Shown here piece by piece: positions 1 through 7,136 of a stretch of 30,352 nucleotides of DNA. The stretch comes from a virus. Each line of letters begins with the position of its first letter. Positions within the stretch are counted from its first letter, which is position 1. The stretch is taken from the IMG/VR virus record IMGVR_UViG_3300034104_006104, positions 1 to 30,352 of that record, one strand, 5' to 3'. The notes beneath the pieces are model-generated. The model had not been told where the DNA came from. It saw only the letters and a list, made by a program, of their open reading frames with translations, and searched no databases. The translations under genes and the position numbers were made by a program.

Positions 1-1
1 T

Positions 2-493
2 GTTGAAAAAGATGAGCTACCTCAAACAGTAGCTGACATTACTCAGGACGTTTCAAATGAAGTAGAGGCTAAGGTACAAGATGATTTGGATGATACCAAG
101 GAAAAGCAAGAAGAGACTCAAGTAGAAGTTGGTGAGATAGGTTTAGTCAAAGGTGATAAGTTTGAACCAACAGCAGTATATTCTGTTGATGAGACATCTG
201 ATAAAGAAAATCTAAGCCCATTAGAGAAGTATGCTCTTGATTATGTTGAACCTGAAACAAGTGGCATTGATATTGTAAAGATGCTTAAAAACTCAATTAA
301 GCTCAGAAACAAAGAAAACGAAATCAGAGATCTATTAGATTCTCTTGTGAAGAAAGGTATTTTAGCCAAGACTGGTGATGATGAAGATTCTGGCAGAGGA
401 GTTTCAAAGACTGGAGATGATTCAGTTGAGGATATATTAAAGGGCATGGGGCCAAGAGAGAATCCCGAAACTGGAGTTCTAGGCGATTTATAA
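2..493 (+). CDS. Acidic protein of unknown function, 5' end outside the window
   Basis: The reading frame is open from base 2 to the TAA at 491-493, so the gene begins upstream of the window; a TTG at 86 is probably internal. The visible part is very acidic and hydrophilic, rich in Glu, Asp, Lys and Val. It has a low-complexity N-terminal stretch, a likely helical segment in the middle (around the YALDYVEPETSG and DIVKMLKNSIKLR stretches) and a Gly/Asp-rich end. There are no cysteines, membrane segments or recognised catalytic motifs. It is followed after a few bases by a small ORF and then by nucleotide-metabolism genes on the same strand, so it may belong to the same transcript. I do not recognise the family. 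A structural or scaffold-like role is possible from the composition but not shown. Confidence 0.6.
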   Translation, partial: VEKDELPQTVADITQDVSNEVEAKVQDDLDDTKEKQEETQVEVGEIGLVKGDKFEPTAVYSVDETSDKENLSPLEKYALDYVEPETSGIDIVKMLKNSIKLRNKENEIRDLLDSLVKKGILAKTGDDEDSGRGVSKTGDDSVEDILKGMGPRENPETGVLGDL

Positions 494-506
494 TAACTAC
501 TTGGTA

Positions 507-719
507 ATGGATATCAATAAAAAAATTGATGCTTATCTAAAAGAGGGTAGGCCAGTTGATGCAGACTTTATAATTGAAATTTATAAACACGCAAAAACAA
601 CCTACCCTGAAAAGGAGTTCAAGGATATTCAGAAAGATTTAAAAGTTTTAGTTAAACTGTTGAAAAAGAGCGGGACTGATAATACAATTGTTAAAATTAA
701 AAAGTCCCGCTTAAAATGA
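507..719 (+). CDS. Small lysine-rich protein of unknown function (70 aa)
   Basis: A short ORF begins at ATG 507; an in-frame TTG at 501 is a less likely start. It has a mixed charged, mostly helical composition (Lys/Asp/Glu/Ile) and ends with several lysines. Its TGA overlaps the ATG of the phosphoribosyltransferase gene (ATGA at 716-719), which suggests translational coupling. Its last codons contain one half of a 9-bp inverted repeat whose other half ends just before the downstream start codon. No motif or family is recognised. The tight fit between its neighbours on the same strand supports it being real. Confidence 0.6.
   Translation: MDINKKIDAYLKEGRPVDADFIIEIYKHAKTTYPEKEFKDIQKDLKVLVKLLKKSGTDNTIVKIKKSRLK
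669..711 (+). promoter_or_regulatory. 9-bp inverted repeat just upstream of the phosphoribosyltransferase start
   Basis: AGCGGGACT (669-677) is exactly complementary to AGTCCCGCT (703-711), with a 25-base AT-rich loop. The right arm ends four bases before the ATG at 716. The arms are far more GC-rich than their surroundings. A T-run lies beyond the left arm only on the minus strand, so it does not look like a plus-strand terminator. A role in controlling translation of the next gene, or in mRNA stability, is inferred. Confidence 0.4.
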
Positions 720-1165
720 ACGATGAATTAAATCTTACCTGGGCTGATGTTGAACAGGGTGTAAACATTATTATTAATAGAATCGGTAACAAGAAATATG
801 ACTATGTTGTTGGAATTGCAAATGGCGGTCTTATTCCTGCTACATTAATTGCCAAAAGACTTAAGCTAAAGACCATGTCAGTTGGATTAGAGTCTTACGA
901 AAATAAAGACTTTAAGAATGTTACTCTCTGGTCTGAAATTAATAAGAGGTTGTATATTTTACAACAACAAGGCTTATGTTTACTTGTTGACGACATAAGC
1001 GACTCTGGCAAATCTTTTAACTATATCAAGAATGCCTACTTGAAAAAAGAAGAAATTATTTGCGATACTGCATCTTTAGTTGTAAAGCCAAAGACAACAT
1101 TCATGCCTGATTATTTTGCAATGAGTGTGCATACTGACACTTGGGTTAAGTTTCCTTGGGAATAA
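716..1165 (+). CDS. Purine-type phosphoribosyltransferase
   Basis: The 149-aa protein has the type I phosphoribosyltransferase pattern. An early strand-loop with GIANGG (residues 33-38) is followed by the PRPP-binding motif LLVDDISDSGKSF (89-101), and the protein ends in KFPWE, as xanthine/guanine phosphoribosyltransferases often do. Such enzymes join a free purine base to PRPP to make a nucleoside monophosphate in the cytoplasm. The start is the ATG of an ATGA overlap with the preceding gene, and the stop lies one base before the dCMP deaminase start, so the two are co-transcribed nucleotide-metabolism genes. Substrate cannot be read from sequence; guanine or xanthine is most likely from the C-terminal motif. 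A possible link to the window's DNA modification is that DpdA-type enzymes release free guanine, which such an enzyme could salvage; that is inference. Confidence 0.8.
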   Translation: MNDELNLTWADVEQGVNIIINRIGNKKYDYVVGIANGGLIPATLIAKRLKLKTMSVGLESYENKDFKNVTLWSEINKRLYILQQQGLCLLVDDISDSGKSFNYIKNAYLKKEEIICDTASLVVKPKTTFMPDYFAMSVHTDTWVKFPWE

Positions 1166-1166
1166 T

Positions 1167-1676
1167 ATGGCCTCACAGAAAGATATTGACAAGGCATACT
1201 TGCGTATGTGTGTAGAGTGGGCTAGACTATCTACAGCTCGTCGACGCAAGGTTGGCTGTCTAATTGTTAAAAGTGGCCAGATAATCTCTGATGGTTATAA
1301 TGGTACTCCTAAAGGGTTTGATAACAATTGTGAAGAAGAAGTTAATGGAGAGCTAGTAACAAAATCAATTGTTCTTCATGCGGAGAGTAACGCCATTACT
1401 AAACTAGCTAAATCTAATAATTCTTCTGATGGTGCCACCTTATATGTTACTTGCTCTCCGTGCTTTGAATGTAGTAAGCTTATTATCCAGGCTGGTATAA
1501 AGAGAGTAGTACATTGCCACTTTTATCGAAATACAAGTGGCTTAGTGTTGCTTGATCAAGCTAATATTGAATGGAGTTTTTATGATCTTAGCTCAGAATT
1601 CTCTGCTGACCATTTTCAATCGATATTGCATTCTTCTTCTCGTTCACAGGAGGGTAAGCAGCAGTTGCAGCAGTAG
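1167..1676 (+). CDS. Deoxycytidylate (dCMP) deaminase
   Basis: This 169-aa protein has the zinc-dependent cytidine/dCMP deaminase signature: HAESNA (His71, Glu73) and SPCFEC (Cys99, Cys102), preceded by the substrate-loop region DGYNGTPKGF. The enzyme converts dCMP to dUMP, feeding dTMP synthesis during phage replication. The start is taken as ATG 1167, directly after the upstream stop, because an upstream in-frame start would add residues that overlap the previous gene and are not part of the family. The last 29 or so codons (1588-1676) overlap the end of the convergent hub gene, and these residues (Ser/Gln-rich) lie beyond the usual end of the fold, so the tail looks like an overprinted extension. 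Confidence 0.88.
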   Translation: MASQKDIDKAYLRMCVEWARLSTARRRKVGCLIVKSGQIISDGYNGTPKGFDNNCEEEVNGELVTKSIVLHAESNAITKLAKSNNSSDGATLYVTCSPCFECSKLIIQAGIKRVVHCHFYRNTSGLVLLDQANIEWSFYDLSSEFSADHFQSILHSSSRSQEGKQQLQQ

Positions 1677-4059
1677 GCATTGTATTCTCTCTGCCTAATG
1701 TTCTTACATCATCTGCAGATGCCATTAATGTTAATGGCAGATTTCTGAATTGATGAGAATGTCTTCCAACATTAACTGGAATCTTTTCAGTAAAGTAAAG
1801 AGTAAAGTTACAAGGATCTCCACCACAGTTTAACACCCCGCGATAGTTAACATTTGGTAAAACATATCCCTCTAAGAACACTTCTTCAGTTTCCTGAAAC
1901 TCAATAGGAGCAGTAATATGCTGTACAGTAAGTTCTCCTTCAACGTGAGCACTTCCAGCTACTACAATATTTTGGGTAATGCCTAGATTACTATCAACTA
2001 ATACCTGTTTACCTTGAGATTGTCTTAATACTAATATATCGGATGAGATAGATAGTCTCTTTTTAGCATTAATATTAACTTCATTATTAGAAGCAATGTT
2101 AACTTGTTCTCCAGTTAAGTTTGTAATTGACCCAGCTATATCAACTGGACCATAGGATTTAAGAGCGACCCCACCTGAACCAACAAGTACATTCCATCTG
2201 TTACAAACGTTTAAATTATATGTACCACCTGGCAAGTCTTCTACATTAACATACTCCATCATAGGAGATTCTTTTTGACTTATATATACACCTTGAGCAG
2301 CAACTATAACCTCGTTGTTGGTTATTTTACCGGTGTTATCATATCTAATATTAGGTAAATCGTTCATTACTAATCCAATAGTTTCAAGTTTATGTTTAGT
2401 AATTTGAATGATCTTGGATCCACCTAACCCCATTTGTTTCTCTAAGGCTGTAATCTCATTAATCTTAGATTCAAACTTTAGCTTTAAAGCATCCTTCTTA
2501 TCTTCTACTGCCCAAATACCATCTTGAGTTGAAGGAGAAATACCTGTACCGTTACATACTGGGCATGGACCACTTCCCAAGAAGTTTCTTGGTTGTGCTG
2601 GTGGCTGTATTAATTGAGACGGTACATTGTAATTGTAAACAATAATATTCTGACCTAGATAACCAGTAGCTCGTCTTACACTAAAGCTAGAGTCGTTAAT
2701 CATATTATAAGCAGTTGTCCAATTACCACCCATTGGATTAGTTGCTGTAATAATTGCTGTGCTATTAACTGGTATATAAAGTGAGAATGTTTCTCTTCTG
2801 CTCCATATAGCTGGTCTGTTAGCTGCTGAACAAACAGGGCATTTAGCATATGAACCAGATTGGTTTTGTAGAGGGGAGGTATATGGGAACAAATTATTAT
2901 ATGAACCTGTTTGATTGCATCTCTGTATTTCAAATAATTGCTTTACTGCTGCAATTTCTTCAGCAATATCTTTCCATTGTTGAATAGCTGACTTGTTAAA
3001 GTTACCTATCTTTTCAAAATGATCACCTCTAATAATCTCATCATGATCTTTTTCAGTGTATTCATTCTTATACCCTCGAGTTGTTTCAAAAGAATCTGCT
3101 AGTGTTAAATTTTGTTTGTTTTGAGTGTTAAGTTCAATAGTAGCCTGGTTGTTCATTTCTCTATATGAACCATTATAGGCTGTCATTCTTATAGCCTCTT
3201 TATTGTCAGTATTAACTACTTCTATAGTACCACCCTTTTGGTTTAGCACCATTTTACCTCTATAGGTTTCAGTATCTGGAGTATAACCCTGAGTATCAGC
3301 TGGATTAACATTGTTGTAATCTCCTGGATAGTCTACTGGGTAAGTTTCTAGATTGCCTTGATAAACACCTAACCAATCCTGAGTACCGTAGTGAGCTGCG
3401 AATACAACTGGGTAATTAGCATCACCTTCTCTAAAGAATACCCAAACGTGAGCTCCAACATCAGGAATAGCAAATTGACCTTTAGTACAATTTGAATAGG
3501 TGTGTGGTTTATATAAATGAGTATATGGATTGACTCTATTAGGGTTACCTGTAGATATTACTCCTGTGTTTGTATTATATGTTTTGCTAAAGGCATCTGA
3601 TGGTTGTAATTCGTTAATTTCATATATTCTGCCATACTTCTCTCCAGTACCATCAACGTTAAGAGAGTATTTTGAATTAGCAGATAAAGTTGGTATAGAT
3701 GTATCAACTCTGTTAGAATCTGATATAGAAGCTTTACTATCCCAATTATAATACTTGCCAGATGCACCACCGCTAACAACTGGCAAGGCTACTTCAGCCC
3801 AAGGTAATAACCTTTTAATTTCCTCATTAACTGAGGTTAGAGAAGATTCAATGTTGTTACCCATGAATCTAAAATTCTTATCTGTATTCTCTTGCTTGAA
3901 GCTGCTATAAACAGTTTGAGAGATATGAGGCACCCATACCTTTACTCTGCCTCTTTTTTGAGGATCATTGTTCTGAACAACAATGCCGAGATAATGACCG
4001 TAATAATACGGTAGTTGTTTTCTACTGGGGCTACCTTCTAATGCGTTAGAATATCTCAT
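1588..4059 (-). CDS. gp5-like baseplate hub/spike protein without a lysozyme domain, with two CPVC zinc-type motifs
   Basis: The N-terminal half looks like the gp5/VgrG OB-fold. It has YLGIVVQNNDPQKRGRVKVW near residues 23-42, a WAEVALP strand near 87-93, and GAHVWVFFREGDANYPV near 202-218. The C-terminal part has repeating beta-type segments typical of a spike (about 590-715) and a GRHSHQF motif (765-771), reminiscent of the His-x-His iron site of some spike tips. No lysozyme catalytic domain is visible, unlike T4 gp5. Instead the middle contains two CPVC motifs (407-410 and 499-502, the second followed by NGTG as in DnaJ-type zinc fingers), about 90 residues apart. They may bind zinc together. 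The gene lies downstream of a Gly/Ala-rich protein with 5 bases between, and its 3' end overlaps the dCMP deaminase gene on the other strand by 89 bases. Confidence 0.78.
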   Translation of the reverse strand: MRYSNALEGSPSRKQLPYYYGHYLGIVVQNNDPQKRGRVKVWVPHISQTVYSSFKQENTDKNFRFMGNNIESSLTSVNEEIKRLLPWAEVALPVVSGGASGKYYNWDSKASISDSNRVDTSIPTLSANSKYSLNVDGTGEKYGRIYEINELQPSDAFSKTYNTNTGVISTGNPNRVNPYTHLYKPHTYSNCTKGQFAIPDVGAHVWVFFREGDANYPVVFAAHYGTQDWLGVYQGNLETYPVDYPGDYNNVNPADTQGYTPDTETYRGKMVLNQKGGTIEVVNTDNKEAIRMTAYNGSYREMNNQATIELNTQNKQNLTLADSFETTRGYKNEYTEKDHDEIIRGDHFEKIGNFNKSAIQQWKDIAEEIAAVKQLFEIQRCNQTGSYNNLFPYTSPLQNQSGSYAKCPVCSAANRPAIWSRRETFSLYIPVNSTAIITATNPMGGNWTTAYNMINDSSFSVRRATGYLGQNIIVYNYNVPSQLIQPPAQPRNFLGSGPCPVCNGTGISPSTQDGIWAVEDKKDALKLKFESKINEITALEKQMGLGGSKIIQITKHKLETIGLVMNDLPNIRYDNTGKITNNEVIVAAQGVYISQKESPMMEYVNVEDLPGGTYNLNVCNRWNVLVGSGGVALKSYGPVDIAGSITNLTGEQVNIASNNEVNINAKKRLSISSDILVLRQSQGKQVLVDSNLGITQNIVVAGSAHVEGELTVQHITAPIEFQETEEVFLEGYVLPNVNYRGVLNCGGDPCNFTLYFTEKIPVNVGRHSHQFRNLPLTLMASADDVRTLGRENTMPTAATAAYPPVNEKKNAISIENGQQRILS

Positions 4060-4064
4060 ATTAA

Positions 4065-5321
4065 TTAACCTTGCTTCGGAACATTGCTATTTATAGCATT
4101 TTTAATGTTATTATAGGCTCTTGCTGTACCTGAAGTAACATCAGATACAACACTAGTTGCTGTATTGCTAGCAGCAGTAGCAACAGTACTTGTAGCTGTA
4201 TTCACACTCTTATTAACAGTAGAAGGTAAGCCAGTTACAGAATTAAAAAAGTCTTTTGGTCCTTTAGCAGAGAAACCGCTAGCGGCTTGTACAACTTGAT
4301 TCTCTAAATTGTTTACAACACTATCAGCAGCAACATTAGCTACCATATCCACAATAGGGCCACCCTTTGAAAGCTTCTTTTTATTTCTAGGGGATAAGGT
4401 ATTGCATATCTTATTAATATTACTGTTTACTTCAGATGTTAACTTGGCTGTATAAAAATTTGTATTCTTAACATCTTTTATTATATCTAAACTTCCAGTA
4501 ACAGAAGTCGTTAAAGTCTTTCTTTTAAAATCTAACGTACCCAGCAATGATATTTCTGCATTAAGATGCTTGTTAATTTTCTTATTAAGTTCAATAGCAC
4601 CAGCAGCACCAGCACTTGTTATAACACCATTAACACTCACACCGTTAGGTATACTAGGTGTTATGCCTCCAAATGGAATGTTTGGAGAGGATATATTACT
4701 AAGTAAAGAACTTACAGCACTACGCAAACAATTTTTAATACCTAATCTTAAAGTACCTTTTATTTGAGTCAAACTACCTCTTACTGCAACAGTAGCAATA
4801 CCAAATGAGGATTTTGCAAAATTACCTACAGCTCCAACAGCTCCTGTTACACCATTTTGAATGGTATTACCTGATACTAATCCAGACACAGTTGATTTGG
4901 CTCCACCAACTGTAGATACAACTGCCCCTTTTAAGGAAGCTGAACCACCTCTAACAAACCCACCTATAGAGCCTCTCACACCATCACCTGAAACAGCTCC
5001 ACCAATAGCCCCACCCAAAGTGTTGATTGCTACATTATTTAATTTTGTACGAGCAGCACCTGAGGCAGCGGTTATGCCATCTTTAACCACCCCATTTGGA
5101 TTCTTTACTAATGTCTTTACTGAACCAACTAAACCTTTTACATTGGCATTAATCGGAGGCAAAGGAGGAGCAGCTATGTTTATGCCAGTCTTAGCGTTGA
5201 GTTGATCGGTTAAAGACTGTGGAACAGATGTAACTCTTCCAATCTTCTCATCAACAGCGCTGATAGTCTTAGTAATATTCTTACTAAAATTTACAGGGTT
5301 AAACTTTTCTAATGCAGCCAT
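4065..5321 (-). CDS. Glycine/alanine/valine-rich putative virion protein of unknown function
   Basis: This 418-aa protein has low-complexity composition. A short N-terminal domain is followed by a long Gly/Ala/Val/Ser-rich region (about 65-195) with repeated GG, VGAVG and GAIGGAVSG stretches. A more ordinary domain (about 200-330) follows, and then a Thr/Ser/Ala/Val-rich tail. No signal peptide or clear single membrane helix is seen, but the middle region is mildly hydrophobic, as in proteins that insert into or cross membranes. It is preceded by a late-promoter-like AATAAATA and lies 5 bases upstream of the gp5-like hub gene, so a baseplate or injected-virion role is inferred from context. 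I do not recognise the family. Confidence 0.55.
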   Translation of the reverse strand: MAALEKFNPVNFSKNITKTISAVDEKIGRVTSVPQSLTDQLNAKTGINIAAPPLPPINANVKGLVGSVKTLVKNPNGVVKDGITAASGAARTKLNNVAINTLGGAIGGAVSGDGVRGSIGGFVRGGSASLKGAVVSTVGGAKSTVSGLVSGNTIQNGVTGAVGAVGNFAKSSFGIATVAVRGSLTQIKGTLRLGIKNCLRSAVSSLLSNISSPNIPFGGITPSIPNGVSVNGVITSAGAAGAIELNKKINKHLNAEISLLGTLDFKRKTLTTSVTGSLDIIKDVKNTNFYTAKLTSEVNSNINKICNTLSPRNKKKLSKGGPIVDMVANVAADSVVNNLENQVVQAASGFSAKGPKDFFNSVTGLPSTVNKSVNTATSTVATAASNTATSVVSDVTSGTARAYNNIKNAINSNVPKQG

Positions 5322-5327
5322 TTAAAT

Positions 5328-5335
5328 TATTTATT
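5328..5335 (-). promoter_or_regulatory. Late-promoter-like AATAAATA upstream of the Gly/Ala-rich gene
   Basis: On the minus strand AATAAATAATTTAA leads into the ATG at 5321. By T4 spacing the transcript would start one base before the start codon. The site lies in the 39-base gap shared with the divergent dpdA cassette. Confidence 0.5.
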
Positions 5336-5362
5336 TGATTCTCTGAGTTTTGACACTATAAT
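5335..5362 (+). promoter_or_regulatory. Possible sigma70-type promoter for the dpdA cassette
   Basis: TTGATT (5335-5340) and a perfect TATAAT (5357-5362) are 16 bases apart, directly at the start of the dpdA reading frame. The cassette needs its own promoter, because the 3.6 kb upstream is transcribed the other way. The -10 overlaps the first ATG (5361), so translation would have to begin at ATG 5370 on a leaderless transcript, or the promoter lies elsewhere. A TTGACA at 5350-5355 has no good partner. Confidence 0.25.
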
Positions 5363-6194
5363 GACAGAGATGAATATTAAAGTATCTCATGAAGTACCTA
5401 TTAAGCTCCTTGATTATTCTCGAAACTTTAACGATTATGACTACTGTCTGGTACACCTACTGGATCAGAAACCGGAGTATAAGAAATATTATCAGTCTTG
5501 TAAACTCTATGACCGAGAATTGCTCTTGGATAATAGTATTTTCGAGCTTGGTAAGGCTTTCGATTCTGATAAGTTTGCTGAAAAGGTTGTAGAAATTGAA
5601 CCTACTTATTACATTGTTCCTGACTCTCTGCAGAACTGTGAAGAGACTATTAGCAATTGGAAGAGTTTCGTTGCTAAGTATAATGACTTGCCTGGACTTA
5701 AAATTGGTGTCGTGCAAGGCAATACCTGGCGAGAACTTAAGTATTGCTATCAGTTCATGAACGAACATGCTGACTATATTGCAATCTCGTTCGATTATGC
5801 GTATTATTTGGTTACTGGAGAGTCTCCTACTAATAACAAGCTCGAGCTCTGGTGCTCTGGACGTCAACGACTCATTCAGCAACTTATGGATAGTGGCATC
5901 TGGAATACAAAGAAGCCTCATCACTTGCTTGGTTGTTCATTGGCTAAGGAGTTTAAGGCCTATATCGGTCAAACATCTATTCGCTCCGTCGATACTTCGA
6001 ACCCAGTTGTTGCAGCCTTGCATAATCTCAAGTATAACGGTGATCTTGGATTGAAGACTAAACCGAGTACCAAGTTGGCTGATCTTATTGACTCTGAAGT
6101 TAGCAATGAGCAAATGGATCTTGTTGAGTACAATGTTGGAGCCTTTAAGGAGATCCTTGGGCGTCCCTCTGATAACTTCCTTCGAAAATTTTAA
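5361..6194 (+). CDS. dpdA: DpdA-like DNA guanine transglycosylase (7-deazaguanine insertion)
   Basis: This 277-aa protein has the pattern of the tRNA-guanine transglycosylase superfamily in the shortened form seen in phage DpdA proteins. Visible elements are LLLDNSIFELG (54-64; DNS in place of the DSGGFQ motif), IVPDS (85-89), GVVQGNTW (116-123, matching the VQG motif), HLLGCSLAKE (188-197) and SVDTSNP (209-215, with Asp211 at the likely nucleophile position). DpdA enzymes exchange guanine in DNA for a 7-deazaguanine base, protecting phage DNA from restriction. The zinc site of bacterial TGT is not seen. Starts at 5361 or 5370 are both possible. It is the first gene of a four-gene plus-strand cassette with a formyltransferase and QueF, which strongly supports DNA rather than tRNA as the target. 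The DpdA subfamily cannot be assigned by eye. Confidence 0.8.
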   Translation: MTEMNIKVSHEVPIKLLDYSRNFNDYDYCLVHLLDQKPEYKKYYQSCKLYDRELLLDNSIFELGKAFDSDKFAEKVVEIEPTYYIVPDSLQNCEETISNWKSFVAKYNDLPGLKIGVVQGNTWRELKYCYQFMNEHADYIAISFDYAYYLVTGESPTNNKLELWCSGRQRLIQQLMDSGIWNTKKPHHLLGCSLAKEFKAYIGQTSIRSVDTSNPVVAALHNLKYNGDLGLKTKPSTKLADLIDSEVSNEQMDLVEYNVGAFKEILGRPSDNFLRKF

Positions 6195-6197
6195 ACT

Positions 6198-7127
6198 ATG
6201 AAGAAATGGATAGCATTTTTCTCTAAGTCAGGAAGCGAGATTGCTGAATTAAGCAATCGATTGGGACGGTGGCCTGATCTCATCGTTACTAATCGTAATG
6301 ATGTAAATGATTGTAATTTAGCATTAGTTCAATACATTCAGAACAACTTAGATAAGATTGAATATATTAAGAACGATCCATCTGAATTAGATTATACAAA
6401 TGCAATAAACTCTTTCTGGAGTACAGATTTGTTTATTACATTGCATGGATACATGCGGATCATTCCAAAGAAGATTTGTGAGACTTATGAGATTTATAAT
6501 GGGCACCCTGGGTTAATTACTAAGTACCCTGAACTCAAAGGTAAAGATCCACAGCGCAAGGCCTGGCTTGGCGCATATAAGACTTCTGGTTGTGTAATTC
6601 ATAAGGTTACTGCAGAGGTTGATGATGGTGAGGTTCTTGCTGAAGTTGAAGTTCCAATTGGTGGGACACTTGATGATACAATTAGCATCTTGCATAAGAA
6701 CTCTATTGATTTGTGGGAAAATTTCTTGAGAGATAAGCTTATAGAGAAATCTAAAATTACAACTGATTATAGAGAACTTGTAAGAAATCATGATTACTCA
6801 GTTGAATATTGTGAACATCATTACCCGGAGACTATGCAAGAGCTGAGACGTTTGCAAAAAGAAGAGTTTCGACTATTCTGTAAAAAGCAGTTTGATTATG
6901 GCCCTGGTAATATCTCGGTTGGTCAAGACACAACTACTGCAGATGGTAAGAGAGTTTCTCTCTGCTCTATCGTCTTTAGATGCAATGATAAAGTTCAGCG
7001 TTTGTTAAATCTTGTGGTTAAGAATAATAAGTCTGCTCAGAACGAACCTGTTATGGATGCTTTCGAGGATCTTTCTCTTTACGGAAAGATTGCAAAAATA
7101 GTTGATAAAGGTGTGTGGGGCAAGTAA
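6198..7127 (+). CDS. Formyltransferase (PurN-like) fused to a DUF1599/Nmad1-like domain; candidate preQ1 formyltransferase
   Basis: Residues 1-180 look like the 10-formyltetrahydrofolate-dependent formyltransferase fold. ITLHGYMRIIP (80-90) is followed by YNGHPGLITKYPELKG (100-115), holding the catalytic Asn101 and His103. SGCVIHKVTAEVDDGEVL (130-147) then supplies the third catalytic residue, Asp142 or Asp143. Residues about 205-309 look different and match the pattern of DUF1599 (nucleotide modification associated domain 1): CKKQFDYGPGNIS, then a basic NDKVQRLLNLV segment, and a final LSLYGKIA...GVWGK. The gene starts 3 bases after dpdA. PreQ1 carries a free aminomethyl group that a formyltransferase could acylate, and 7-(formylamino)methyl-7-deazaguanine is a reported phage DNA base attributed to an enzyme called DpdN. 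I infer that function here; whether the Nmad1 part binds nucleotide or DNA is unknown. Confidence 0.7.
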   Translation: MKKWIAFFSKSGSEIAELSNRLGRWPDLIVTNRNDVNDCNLALVQYIQNNLDKIEYIKNDPSELDYTNAINSFWSTDLFITLHGYMRIIPKKICETYEIYNGHPGLITKYPELKGKDPQRKAWLGAYKTSGCVIHKVTAEVDDGEVLAEVEVPIGGTLDDTISILHKNSIDLWENFLRDKLIEKSKITTDYRELVRNHDYSVEYCEHHYPETMQELRRLQKEEFRLFCKKQFDYGPGNISVGQDTTTADGKRVSLCSIVFRCNDKVQRLLNLVVKNNKSAQNEPVMDAFEDLSLYGKIAKIVDKGVWGK

Positions 7128-7136
7128 AATCAAAGC

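Noticed and set aside
669-711. Rho-independent terminator at the inverted repeat
   Set aside because: The plus-strand side lacks a T-run, and genes continue on the same strand with overlapping codons.
2700-2933. Short minus frame inside the hub gene
   Set aside because: Alternate frame of the recognised hub protein with no own start context.
4861-5205. Plus-strand proline-rich frame of 114 aa
   Set aside because: It is the antisense shadow of the Gly/Ala-rich gene; glycine codons read backwards as proline.
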